From: Anaspis maculata
Lineage: Eukaryota > Arthropoda > Insecta > Coleoptera > Scraptiidae
Assembly: GCA_949128115.1 (NCBI GenBank)
Contig: OX421968.1
Coordinates: forward strand, 56,003,423-56,067,422
Direction of reading: 5' to 3'
Length of the DNA stretch: 64,000 nucleotides
Positions 48,401-57,633 of the stretch are shown here, piece by piece; the first letter of the stretch is position 1; the number at the start of each line of letters is the position of its first letter. The notes under the pieces were generated by a model. It had not been told where the DNA came from. It searched no databases and worked only from the letters and a program-made list of their open reading frames with translations. Both the position numbers and the translations under genes were made by a program.

Positions 48401-48860
48401 CCAAACGGTGCTTTCCATCTACGTGTTCTTACCCGGTTCTGCGTCGTTCATTGGATCACCTTAAATCTTGTGCCAATCTATAGTGGAACATGTTCCGCCT
48501 GGTGGTATTTGTACCGTCTAGGTGGAAAGCGCCCAATAACACAACAGGTAACGTCGCACTTACCTGCCCGGTTTGAGTTCCAGTCTTCAAGTCAACGATT
48601 ATTTTGAAATCCCTATTGTGTAAACTAGAGCTAGCGGTAGCAGCTGATGTGTCACTCATCCCTGTCGACTGGCTAGAAATGGAACACATTGAAGATTCTA
48701 CAACAGCAAGAATATTATTATTATTCAAATGAAACCCATTTACCGTGGCGTCATACCATCATCTTCGGCGGGATTATCACTTGGATCTTCTATCAACAAA
48801 GCATCAGCGAGAGGAATTTTCCCAATATCTGGCACTAAGTGAAGTTTCCCATTTGACGTC
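39249..48860 (-). CDS. RASGRF: RasGRF-type Ras guanine nucleotide exchange factor, 3' part of gene (12 exons)
   Basis: RasGRF proteins sit under the plasma membrane and load GTP on Ras (and, through a DH domain, Rac) in response to calcium/calmodulin. The exons visible are 48860-48757, 48697-48564, 48251-47984, 47797-47465, 47407-47207, 41686-41301, 40884-40748, 40687-40487, 40433-40131, 40072-39790, 39722-39525 and 39455-39249; all phases agree and they give about 917 residues. Order: end of the second PH domain, REM/RasGEF-N domain, a long Ser/Pro-rich linker, and the complete CDC25-type RasGEF domain ending in a stop. PH1, IQ and DH exons are not present and must lie beyond a first visible intron of more than 15 kb. 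The motif order and the linker GVVITS...[12 protein letters not shown] match RasGRF1/2 rather than SOS. Confidence 0.93.
39525..39722 (-). CDS. RASGRF: RasGRF exon: RasGEF core, C-terminal half
   Basis: Acceptor ATTTTTTTACAG, donor GTGAGT. Encodes [17 protein letters not shown] and FIEEGTPNF, signature of RasGEF domains, and NFSKMRM. Confidence 0.95.
39790..40072 (-). CDS. RASGRF: RasGRF exon: RasGEF core
   Basis: Encodes [19 protein letters not shown], then [36 protein letters not shown] and [13 protein letters not shown], the Ras-contacting helices of the CDC25 domain. Confidence 0.95.
40131..40433 (-). CDS. RASGRF: RasGRF exon: start of RasGEF domain
   Basis: Acceptor ACTTTGTTGCAG (53-bp intron before it), donor GTGAGT (58-bp intron after it). 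Encodes [14 protein letters not shown], then [17 protein letters not shown], the conserved entry to the CDC25 catalytic domain. Confidence 0.93.
40487..40687 (-). CDS. RASGRF: RasGRF exon: AAFAIAT segment, GC donor
   Basis: Acceptor TTGTAAATAG. Encodes [15 protein letters not shown] and ends TMRVLNVL. The only donor giving the conserved LRHW join is AG|GCGAGG, a GC-AG intron; no GT is available at this place. Confidence 0.85.
40748..40884 (-). CDS. RASGRF: RasGRF exon: linker with GVVITS motif
   Basis: Acceptor TTTATTTTAG, donor GTAAGTA. Ends in [11 protein letters not shown], which corresponds to the GVVMTS motif just before the alanine-rich segment of RasGRF. Confidence 0.85.
41301..41686 (-). 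CDS. RASGRF: RasGRF exon: Ser/Pro-rich linker
   Basis: Acceptor CCCATTTAG, donor GTACGA. Contains a proline run ([17 protein letters not shown]) that could bind SH3 domains and a Ser-rich tract ([17 protein letters not shown]). Vertebrate homologues also have a variable linker here. Confidence 0.8.
41842..43630. mobile_element. Inverted-repeat element with a nested TA-flanked element
   Basis: Arms 41842-41966 and 43510-43630 pair (AAGTGCTCGCCAATT, TTCAATCGCATTCAAAGTG, TAGTTTATTCATTC, GTGAGCTAATCAG). Inside, TAGTAGGTTCAC at 42233 and its complement ending at 43154 are a second pair flanked by TA. Open frames inside (42576-42241 -, 42634-42750 +) have no family motif. Confidence 0.6.
44713..45678. 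mobile_element. hAT-like element, 966 bp, with 8-bp duplication
   Basis: Ends CAGTGGCGGCTGGTGAG and complement CAGTGGCGGCTCGTGAG; exact duplication CTACCTTT at 44705-44712 and 45679-45686. The interior contains a hairpin at about 45365-45625. No transposase. Confidence 0.88.
46013..47122. mobile_element. 1.1 kb palindromic element (AGCCGG-rich ends)
   Basis: Ends GGAAGTGCCTCCGTA and complement. Subterminal repeated AGCCGG and CCGGCT blocks (GTAGCCGGAGCCGGCTAT) occur in mirror order at both ends. The interior also folds (CGAGAATTTCTTGAAGT-type arms around 46500). No coding region. Confidence 0.75.
47207..47407 (-). CDS. RASGRF: RasGRF exon: linker
   Basis: Acceptor TGTGATTTCAG, donor GTAGGC; 67 codons in consistent phase 1/1. 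Acidic start (DEEEGHEP) then Ser/Thr-rich low-complexity linker. The assignment rests on frame and splice agreement. Confidence 0.75.
47465..47797 (-). CDS. RASGRF: RasGRF exon: REM domain core
   Basis: Acceptor TCCTTTTCAG, donor GTAAAC. Begins [20 protein letters not shown], almost invariant in RasGRF, then [12 protein letters not shown] and a Ser/Arg-rich linker ([16 protein letters not shown]). Confidence 0.92.
47984..48251 (-). CDS. RASGRF: RasGRF exon: end of PH2 and start of REM domain
   Basis: Acceptor AATTTGACAG, donor GTAAAA. Encodes [16 protein letters not shown] (PH C-terminal helix), then [20 protein letters not shown] and PERLLQRLT, the family's entry into the REM domain. Confidence 0.92.
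48342..48534. mobile_element. MITE, copy 2, in a RasGRF intron
   Basis: Ends GGGTGCTTTCCACCTA and complement GGGCGCTTTCCACCTAG, AAT on both sides as a 3-bp duplication; 193 bp. It occupies most of the intron between the exons at 48564 and 48251 and stops about 30 bp from the splice donor. Confidence 0.75.
48564..48697 (-). CDS. RASGRF: RasGRF exon: PH domain insert and core strand
   Basis: Acceptor TGCTGTTGTAG, donor GTAAGT. A Ser/Thr-rich insert of about 30 residues ([18 protein letters not shown]) precedes [17 protein letters not shown]; the family has HLDFKI at this point. Vertebrate proteins have a shorter loop here. Confidence 0.85.
48757..48860 (-). CDS. RASGRF: RasGRF exon: second PH domain, first part
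   Basis: Acceptor CGTTTTCAAG, donor GTATGA. Encodes [20 protein letters not shown] and IEDPSD, matching the GKLHL and LIEEPE strands of the RasGRF PH2 domain. It leaves in phase 1. Confidence 0.85.
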
Positions 48861-49499
48861 CTTGAAAACGACGGGCAGCATTTAAATAACAAAATTTCAA
48901 CAGAATAGCCATATTTTTAGCCAACCCAAGCCAAGCTTGTCTCATGATTCATGAGCCTAAACTACTAAAAACAAAAACCGATAAAAGAATTCAACACTAA
49001 ACACCTGTAACATCCGTTCCATTGAAATTTGGCTAATGTTCTGTTAGGTAGATACGTAGGTATTGAACATTTGAATCAATTTTCTTCGCGCGTAGACAAA
49101 TTTCAAAGATGACCTGGTAGGTAGGTATCACAGGCAAATTAATAGGCTATGGTACACAAAAAAACAAAAACACAAAATAATGGCAAAGATCTTCTTCAAC
49201 TCAGGTGACAGAGGCTAAAGACGTTGCGTTGCGAAAACAACTTTTTCCAGCGTAGCTGATTTTAATTATGTAATAAAAGAAAATTTACGAAAACTAATTA
49301 TCTATTTAATTACCTGGGCGTTACAAATCTTGTACCGGCTTTTGTACTTGAATCAGAAAATAAGCAGCTTTACAATCTGATATTTGTTTTTATTATAGTA
49401 TAGGTATGTTATGTATGTAGGTACAGGTGTCTCAAATTGCTTGCTATGTCTGTTTCTTCTACTTTTAGACCAGATAGAGAACAAGTGAGTAAACCTCAC
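48861..49499. other. RasGRF intron, no gene
   Basis: AT-rich with TAGGTA-type runs. No exon of the DH or IQ region found here or on the - strand up to 64000. Confidence 0.5.
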
Positions 49500-50860
49500 G
49501 GGCGTGAGGCTCAGTAGCGCACTTCCTGTTGGGAGGATTGGTCTATCTCGTTGTTCAAGAAGCAAAGAAATCCTAGATTGGAGCCAAGTACAAGACCTTA
49601 ACATTTTTAAGACAGGAACAATGCCGACTCTGGAGAGAACGACAAGCAGTTCGTATATCGTCCTGACCATGGTGGACGACTGCGTGGCTTCATCAAGACC
49701 AACATTGAAAGTCCTAGAAGAGGAATCTTTTAGCGATCACAAATGGGCGGAACACAACCACGAAATTGACCACAATACAGATTTGGACCGATCAACGCTA
49801 AACAACTAAACGGTTGTTATTACACTAATAACATACACCCAACAACAGAATTCAAACATTAATAATCAAACGGACACTTTCAGGAAAAAATAACAAAGAA
49901 CAAAAATACGTTGGACATAAACACATGTTTATGAACGCATTCAAGATAACGACACCAAGAGTAAGGTACGACTCGGAAGGAAGAATACCATACTGGCTGA
50001 CAGGCGAAATCCTCGAAGCAATAAAATATCTCAAAAACACGCGTAGAAACATGCTACGAGCAAAGAAGAAACAGAACCCGCAAGAGATAACTACCTGGAC
50101 AGAGACAAATACTACGGCTAGAAAAGATCTCAGAAAACAGATCGAAGAGGCGAAGCGAGAGAAATGGGAAGAAACAATCAAGATGTTAGATACTGACATA
50201 TTTGGAACAGGATACAGTATCGTCCGATCCCAAATGGGATTAAACAATCCAAAAATCACACTCACACCCGAAAGAAAACTCCAAATATTCAAAGAACTGT
50301 TCGTTACGGAAAAGGCACCAGGAGACGAACCCTTCCACTATCGAATTAAGACAACGTAACAGAGTTTAGCGAAGAAGAAATCAAACAAGCTGCCGAAAAA
50401 ATTAAAAACGGCAAAGCTCCCGGACCATACGCCATTCCGGAAGTGATTAAGACGATAAAGGCAAATGTCGAATACTTCAGAGATTCTTTGAAAATATCCT
50501 CAAAAAGAACGAATTTCCAGAGCGTTGGAAAACTGCTAACCTAATCCTTTTTGACAAACCAAAAAAACAGTCGAACGAGACAACAAAATACAGATCGATA
50601 TGCCTCATGTATATACTCGGAATGACTTATGAAAATCTAATTAGTAGACGAATTTTGTACGAGATTGAAGAAAAGGGAGCCTTCCACGATCATCAATATG
50701 GATTCCGAAAAGGAAGAACAACAATTAACGCAGTTAACAAAGTAACAGAGATAGCAAAGAAAGAGAAAGACTGGTGTCCCCTCATTCTAGTAGACGAGAC
50801 GTTAAGAACGCGTTCAATGGCTACGTTCATACTAGAAGACTAAAGCCGGACTGACCCAAG
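49500..50860 (+). pseudogene. R1-like retrotransposon relic, part 1 (endonuclease end and RT start)
   Basis: Frames in order: RSKEILDWSQVQDLNIF, SSYIVLT, KVLEEESFSDHKW (endonuclease C-terminus, to about 49760); then 49925-50359 with RIPYWLTGEILEAIK and RSQMGLNNPKITLTPE; KIKNGKAPGP (about 50395); YRSICLMYILGMTYENLI; FHDHQYGFRKGRTTINAV; LILVD, then after a frameshift DVKNAFNGYVHTRRLK (RT motif A) to about 50860. It is clearly related to the better copy at 54330-57110 but diverged. It continues at 57965 after an insertion. Confidence 0.85.
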
Positions 50861-52799
50861 CACTTACTCAAATTCCACCTAAAATGGTCCTTCTCAACCA
50901 CCATTTACACCGGTAGACTTAGTACTAGCAGTTCACAACATAATCTGGTACAATCCTGCATTTTGTGATACAAACAAGAACTTCGGCACAATTGTTCCTA
51001 GATCCAAAATGAATAATTTGGCCCGCTGTTCTTTTCGATTACCCCCTGCTGGTCCAGGATTTGGGGGGTACAAGGGGGACATGACTATTTTTTGCTGCAA
51101 GCACTAAACACTGCCATCGAATCATGTTTGATGTAATTTCTGAATAACAAGAGCCTGCTGATTACGATGTCGCCACTGTCAGAATGATGCGCCTGTCGGG
51201 AGGCAGTGTAGAGCTGACCTCCCGACAATTTTACTATGGGGGCTTCCTGAATTAATAAATTTTGGTCATCGAAGGGGATGTGTGGGGTAGATATCATTTA
51301 TAACATAATCGAGGTCTGCAAACTCATTTCTTTTTGTAAAAATATAATTGGTTTGAAACTGTGGAAAATATGAGGGGTCAAAATTATAATTATCGATTAT
51401 CAAACATTTACGATTCGCATTGAATCTACTTTTGTTGCACTTTTGATTAGGCTGAGTTAGCGAGTTACGATACCGCCATTGTCGAGGCGCTGCGTTCGCT
51501 AGAAGTCGAGTTATGACGGATTTATTCGAATTGGAGAAGTTCCTGAAAGCCGCTGCAGTGGCCATTCAAAAAAAAGTGGAATATAATTTCGACCACCTTT
51601 AGACTCGGGGAGTCTACTTTTTCTCATAAAAATGAAACTCTGTCAATATTGAGGGGGCTCATGAAATGGAGATTTTGTACTTTTTGGTCCACAAGCACTC
51701 GCCTTGGAGCCTAAAAAAAATACATCTCAGCATAAAATGATGATGCTGATGCGATACTGTCATCGCTGAAGCGATACGTCAACCAAAAGCCAAGTGGGGG
51801 CTGTAACTCTTTGTACTTGAGGTACGCGTCTTGAATTAGGTCAGTTTGGTCTTGAAATATGATGTGTTGGGCATCATTTCTAATGTTTTTTGGGTCGCTG
51901 ATTTCATTTCTCAATGCAAAATTTTGATTGACTTACAAGCGGAGGTGTAGCTGGTCTTAGTACATGGGAGATATCCCCCTCTCCCCGATTTCTAATTCAA
52001 TCAAAATTTTGCATTAAGAAATGAAATTTGCGACCCAAAAAACATTAGAAATGATGCCCAACACATTATATCTCAAGACCAATCTAACCTAATTCAAGAC
52101 GCGCACCCCAAGTACAAAGAGTTACAGCCCCCACTCGGCTTCTAGATGACGTATCGCTTCGGCGATGACAGCATCGCATCGGCGTCATCAATTTATGCTT
52201 AGATATATTCCCTCAAGGATTTAAACGAGTGCTTGCGCAGAAAAAAGCGAAAAATCTATATTGCATGAGCCCCCTTAATATTGATAGAATTTTATCTTTA
52301 TGTAAAGAAGGAAGTTTGATGAGTCTAAAGGCGGCCGAAATTATATTCCACACTTTCCTTAACGGTCAATATAGCCAGTTTCAGGATTTTTTTCCAATTC
52401 GAAATTATTGGTCATAGCTCGACTTCTGGAAAACGCAGCGCCTCGGTAATGACGACATAGTAATTCGCTGACTCAGCCTAATAAAAGGTGCAATAAAACT
52501 CAGTTCAATGCGAATCGTAAATGTTTGATAATCGATAATCATAATTTTGACCTCTCATATTTTCCACAGTTTCAAACCAATCACATTTTCACACAAAGAA
52601 ACGAGTTCGCAGACCTCGATTATGTCAGAAATGATACCCCACACATCCCCTTCGATGACCAAAATTTGTTATTTCAGGGAGCCCCCACTGCAAATCTGAC
52701 AGCTCTACCTTGTCTCCCGACAGGCGCATCATTCTGACAGTGGCGACATCGTGATCAGCAGGTTCTAGTTATTCCCCACTGCCGGAGGGTGACTTCCTG

Positions 52800-54089
52800 T
52801 TGGTGCCGATTCGTGGGAACAGAATGGAAAAATTCTTAAAAAAAAAAGATGTCGACAAGCAAGACACGGCGACGGAGAAGGACGACGATTTATCTACACC
52901 ACTTGTAGAAAGCGACGTGTTCGGGAGAAGAGGAAGCGTTCTACACTCTCCAATAGATAGAATCTCGACACCCAACAGCGACACAGCCAAAAGCGAAGTA
53001 GATCTGACTGCTGACTCTGAAGAAGACGAGTTCAGAACTCCCGCGGGAGTACTCACCACGGCCGGAAAGCTGAGTTACAGCACGGGTACGCCAAAATTCA
53101 GAGGTCGTAGTCATGAACGTCTTAAAAGGTCGAGCCCAAATATAGATGGCAGAGCTCAATCGGAATGTTCCAAACCGATTGAGGACTCTGAAATCAGAAA
53201 ACTTGAAAGAAAAATCATCGGAAAAATTGATGAACTCCACAAATTCGTGATGGCAAAGGAAAACAGCAACGTGCACAGAGAAGTGAAACGGATTGTAAAC
53301 GATCTCACGTCGTTACTTCGAAAGTCTGGCCAGAGGCGACAGGAGGGCGAGGAAATTGCTGGTGAGAGCCTAGTGTTCTCGTCTGATTCTTCGACTAGAG
53401 CCCTAGTGGAAAAACGAGTGCTCCAGACAGAGCTAGAGACCATTAAACTGAGAAACGAGAAGAACGAGAGAGACTGGAGAGCACAAAACTTCTACCAAGG
53501 TGAAAAAATCACGAAACTCGAAGCTCAGCTCTTGACATGCGAAGAGAAACATGACGAACTCCAAAAAACCATCAGAGAACAGGCAGCCCTGATCATATCT
53601 CTCGAGAACAGAATCCAAAACGCACAAATAGGAATTTCAAATGAGGGGGCACTCGAAAAGAAGAGTGTCCAAGAGGAGTCTGTTGGGACGCAAACCTTGG
53701 AAACTAAAATTACAGACGCAATCACGGCGGAGAACATTGACGACGCAATAAAATCCTGTCATGACTGGGAGACAACGGTTGCAATTATCAACTTGCAATG
53801 GCCTGAAAGCATTTTCAAAGCGACAGTGGAAGTGACGGGCGATCTTTTTGAGGCTCCAGAGGGCTTTGCGCTAGCGCATTGTGTTGGCGCTGACCTAGGC
53901 ATGTCAAGGGGAATTGCCGTGCGCTTCAAGGATCGTTTTCAAAGCGTCGGCGAACTAAAAAGCCAAAACAAAAAAACCGGCGAAGTTGCAACAATAACCA
54001 AGAAAACCGAGCTCGAGAACGGAAGAAACATCGATCGGACGGTATACTACTTGGCAACAAAGAGCCACGGCGTCGGAATGCAGCAGTGA
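52800..54089 (+). CDS. R1-type ORF1 with macrodomain-like C-terminal part
   Basis: 429 codons from ATG 52800; an in-frame ATG at 52824 (MEKFLKKKDVDK) is an equally good start. Residues 1-120 are acidic and Ser/Thr-rich; about 120-310 are Lys/Glu-rich with heptad character, probably a coiled coil (usual for ORF1 oligomerisation). Residues about 340-425 resemble the N-terminal half of TARG1/OARD1 macrodomains: VTGDLF, ALAHCVGADLGM, GIAVRFKDRF, VGELKSQNKKTGEVA and VYYLATK. The last Lys matches the catalytic Lys84 of human OARD1. The second half of the fold, with the catalytic Asp, is absent: the frame stops at 54089. Function in the element is unknown; ADP-ribose binding is an inference. Confidence 0.75.
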   Translation: MVPIRGNRMEKFLKKKDVDKQDTATEKDDDLSTPLVESDVFGRRGSVLHSPIDRISTPNSDTAKSEVDLTADSEEDEFRTPAGVLTTAGKLSYSTGTPKFRGRSHERLKRSSPNIDGRAQSECSKPIEDSEIRKLERKIIGKIDELHKFVMAKENSNVHREVKRIVNDLTSLLRKSGQRRQEGEEIAGESLVFSSDSSTRALVEKRVLQTELETIKLRNEKNERDWRAQNFYQGEKITKLEAQLLTCEEKHDELQKTIREQAALIISLENRIQNAQIGISNEGALEKKSVQEESVGTQTLETKITDAITAENIDDAIKSCHDWETTVAIINLQWPESIFKATVEVTGDLFEAPEGFALAHCVGADLGMSRGIAVRFKDRFQSVGELKSQNKKTGEVATITKKTELENGRNIDRTVYYLATKSHGVGMQQ

Positions 54090-54231
54090 GCCGAAGTGCT
54101 GCGCATGCAACGACATTGGAGCAGAAGATGACCACTACCCAGGCAGTAGAAAGTGCAATAAGGCCTACAAAGATTCCCTGGATCAGCGAAATGAGTATGT
54201 ACAGAGTTTACATTGTCGACGAAGTCCCGAA
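54073..54231 (+). pseudogene. CCHC zinc knuckle of ORF1, out of frame
   Basis: In the frame shifted relative to ORF1, KCCACNDIGAEDDHYPGSRK and a final C give CX2CX8HX6C (Cys codons at 54097, 54106 and 54154; His at 54133). Zinc knuckles normally close ORF1 of R1 and Jockey elements, so this copy has a frameshift or deletion between the macrodomain-like part and the knuckle. Confidence 0.65.
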
Positions 54232-54329
54232 TAGTCGACAGAGACTTTCTGACAAGGAAATCGTAAACACGAAAGACAACAAACATCAAAGATCATCGTG
54301 CAAAAATCAGAATATAGTCCCCTCCAAAC

Positions 54330-57110
54330 ATGAAAGTACTACAAATAAACACAAACAACAGTAGCCATGCCCTGGACATGGCCCTCGCAGTCGCCTCAAA
54401 AGAAAATGTCGACATAATCGCAATAACGGAACCAAACAAAAAACGATGCTGTAACAAGACCAACATATACGCAAATGAACAAAAAACGGCATGCATAATA
54501 AACTATAGCAAAAACTATCGGATCCAAAAACTTCGAACGGGAAAATCCTTCGTGAACATAGAGACGGAGGACTTCTCCATATACAGCATCTACATCAGCC
54601 CAAACTGTTCATTTGAGACTTTTAACATCTGCCTTGAGGAACTCCATGAAGAAATCTGCAGAGTCCGAAGCAAAAAGATTATTGTCACAGGAGACTTTAA
54701 CGCCAAGAATAAAATCTGGGGAGGCACAAAGACAGACAACATTCTGAACAATAGAAAACACCCAACCCTGGTGAGAACAACAGGTGTCTCCTACATTGAT
54801 CTCACGCTAGTCGACGACCAGATCACAACTTTGAACCCATCGTGGAAGGTCCTAAACGACGAATCGCTCAGCGATCACCAATTTTTAGTGACGGACACAC
54901 GAATAAGAAAGAAACAATATCGGCCGCTATATAAATATGGCCCAATACAACCCGGAAAACTTATAGCTAACTTCACGGAAATGCTTAGAGGACAGATGAA
55001 TTTTGAAGCCGAAGAATGCACCAAACTCATCAGCGAGGCCTACAAAAAAACAACATCAAGGATACGCTGCGACCCAAATGGGCAAATACCATACTGGTGG
55101 TCAAACGAGATCCACGAACTGATGAAAGCAACCAAAAAAATAAGAAGACGCTGGAAACGCTCACAAAAACAGCGCAAGGCACAGTCAGTTGATTTTAAAG
55201 AAGAATACTCTGCAGCCAAAAAGCGACTTACAACAGAAATCCAAAATGCCAAAAGACAAAAATGGGAAAACATTTGCGCAGACCTAGATAACGATATATT
55301 CGGAGCCGCCTACCAAATCGTACGCTCACAAGCAAAGCTCAAAAACCCGAAAATTGACTTGACACAAAAAGAAAAACACGAACTCTTTCAACAACTGTTC
55401 CCAAGAAACGAAAGTCAACGAAGAGTCTCCTGTAACTTCACGAAAGAAACCGCGCCCGACTTCACCCTAGAAGAGCTGAATGAAGCAACTAAAAGAATAA
55501 AGATCGGAAAAGCGCCCGGACCGAACCAGATCCCGCCAGAAGTCATCAAAACGTTAATAACAGCATGTCCTGATTACTTTCTAAAAGTCTACAACACATT
55601 ACTGCAAAGAAACCATTTCCCGGATCCCTGGAAAAGAGCCAACCTGGTTCTTATAGAAAAGCCAAAGAAAAATAGAGACGAACCTACAAAATACAGACCC
55701 ATATGCTTACTAGATGTGCTGGGTAAAACGTACGAGAACCTTATAAACGGGAGGCTAACGAAAGAGATAGAAAACAATGGCGGACTCGACAAGATGCAAT
55801 TTGGCTTCCGCAAAGGCAGAACGACTATTGATGCTATACAACAGGTCGTTAACATAGCCAAAAACGAAAGAAACTGGTGTGCACTGATTCTAATAGACGT
55901 CAAAAATGCTTTCAACAGCGCACAATGGCATATAATCATAAATGAACTTGAGCAACGGAACATCCTGAAATACATAGTGAATGTGACAAAGTCGTACTTT
56001 ACCAACAGGAAAATTAACATAGATAGAAAACACGCACAAGACATGGAGAAGGGAGTACCGCAAGGAACAATCATGGGGCCTAATCTATGGAACGTGATGT
56101 ACGACGGCGTCATGAAGATAAAAGTCCCAGACGGGGTGAAACTTATATGCTACGCGGACGACCTGGCAATTATAGCTACAGCGAGGACCGACATACTACT
56201 GACCAAGAAATGTAACGAGACCCTATCAGCCGTGAATAAATGGATGAAAACGAACAGTCTGGAAATCGCTGCGGGAAAAACAACGGCAACGATCCTAAAC
56301 ATGAAAAGGAACATGGAAAGGATAAAATTTATGTTAGATGGCAACCCGATCTCGCTAAACAAAACAACCAAATACCTTGGGATTACGATTGATCGTAGAC
56401 TGACGTTCGGACCGCACATCAAAGAAGTCTGCGAAAAAGCAAACAAGACCACGAGAGCCCTGACAAATTTGATGCCAAACATCAAAGGTCCCAGAGCGAA
56501 AAAAGACGTTAGGAATGGTGATGCAGAGCATAGTTTTGTATGGAGCCCCAATCTGGAGTACAGCGTTGAGAATGGAGTGGTGTAGACGTAGAGTAGCAAC
56601 AACGGAAAGATCGATGGCGCTGAGAGTGGCTTCAGCATATAGGACGGTGTCCCACGAAGCAGCAATGGTGGTAGCGGGAATTCCACCTATCGCGCTCCTG
56701 GCGGAGGAAAGGAAAGCGAGATATACGGGCCGGACGGCGGCGGAAGCAAAGATGAAAACGATGGAACTATGGCAGCTGGAATGGGATACAAGTAGCAAGG
56801 GCAGATGGACACATATGATGATCCCGGACGTAACATTATGGATGAACCGAAAAGAAGGAGACGTCGATTACTTCACTACACAGTTTCTAACAGGACACGG
56901 CTCCTTCAATGAATATCTCCACAGGATGAAGAGAAGGACGTCACCGAAGTGTACACTATACATACTGCGAAGCCATCGACACAGTGAGACACACGTTCTT
57001 TGAATGCAAAAGATGGGAAGAGGAAAGAAATGGAGCGAAAACGAGCTTAAAACGGAAAATTACACCAGAAAGCATAGTGGAAACAATGCTGGAGGATGGA
57101 AAAAAGTAGA
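54330..57110 (+). pseudogene. R1-type ORF2: endonuclease, reverse transcriptase, C-terminal zinc finger
   Basis: Frame 54330-56585: endonuclease with LQIN, TEP, VTGDFNAKNKIWGG, SYIDLTLVDD, SLSDHQF (a stretch of about 25 residues common in R1 seems missing before SYIDLT). RT: GKAPGPNQIPPEVI, YRPICLLDVLGKTYE, FGFRKGRTTIDAI, ALILIDVKNAFN, KGVPQGTIMGPNLWN, YADDLAI, TKYLGITIDRRLTF. A frameshift near 56515 leads to YGAPIWSTAL, RTVSHEAAMVVAGIPPIALL (56515-57003). A second near 56955 leads to YCEAIDTVRHTFFECKRWEE, the C-terminal CCHC-like finger, ending at about 57110. YGAPIW and AGIPPI-LL place it in the R1 clade. Two frameshifts make it inactive. Confidence 0.92.
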
Positions 57111-57633
57111 ACGTGGTAAAGGACTGGTGCAAAGCGGTACTGATGAGAAAAAACAGCGAAGATGAGGCAGGAAAGCGCCATAATCGGCAAGAAACTTGAA
57201 AGACTTCAATTAAGACCAGCCGCCCCCCATGATATGCTCACGCGGTTCCAGGGAGCGGGTTAACCACCAGGTCTGAGGCGGAGTTTAGTGGGTAGTGGTT
57301 TAGCGAAAGACGCTTGCCGAGTCCCACACTACCCCGGTGCCACCAAGCCGGGGTGTGCGTAAAAGCATTCTTCGCCGCCCCCCCCCCCAAAAAAAAAAAG
57401 TTCTAGTTATTCAGAAATGACATCAAACATAAATCGATAGGAGCGTTTAGTGCTTGCAGCAGAAAATAGTCATGCCCCCCTTGTACCCCCTAAGTCCCGG
57501 ACCAGCAGGGGGTAATCGAAGAGAACAGCGGGCCAAATTATTCATTTTGGTTCTAGGAACAATCATGCCGAAGTTCTTGTTTGTGTCACAAAGTGCAGGA
57601 TTTTTTTGTGTACCGCTAGTACTAACTAGGTCG

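Larger units (their letters stand above)
52775..57399 (+). mobile_element. R1-clade non-LTR retrotransposon, nearly complete
   Basis: 4625 bp, flanked by a 13-bp duplication GTTCTAGTTATTC (52762-52774 and 57400-57412), ending in a C run and poly(A). The mirror arm of the host palindrome near 51145 has a single diverged copy of the target, confirming the insertion. The two coding regions are ORF1 (52800-54089) and ORF2 (54330 to about 57110, frameshifted). Only 25-50 bp precede ORF1, so the 5' end may be slightly truncated. It lies antisense to RasGRF inside its intron region. Confidence 0.9.
50919..57633. mobile_element. 2 kb palindromic element split by an R1 insertion
   Basis: The left arm 50919 to about 51960 and the right arm about 51970-52774 plus 57413-57633 are inverted copies (for example TTCGGCACAATTGTTCCTAG with CTAGGAACAATCATGCCGAA; CTGACAGTGGCGACATCGTG). 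Centre near 51965. Without the 4.6 kb insertion and its duplicated target it is about 2.1 kb. Open frames within the arms are not genes. It interrupts the old R1-like element. Confidence 0.75.

Noticed and set aside
55040..56798. Long - strand frames opposite ORF2 of the R1 element
   Set aside because: They are shadows of the reverse transcriptase frame on the + strand.
52775..57399. Site-specific R1 insertion in 28S rDNA
   Set aside because: The surrounding DNA is a palindromic element, not ribosomal DNA; the element only belongs to the R1 clade.
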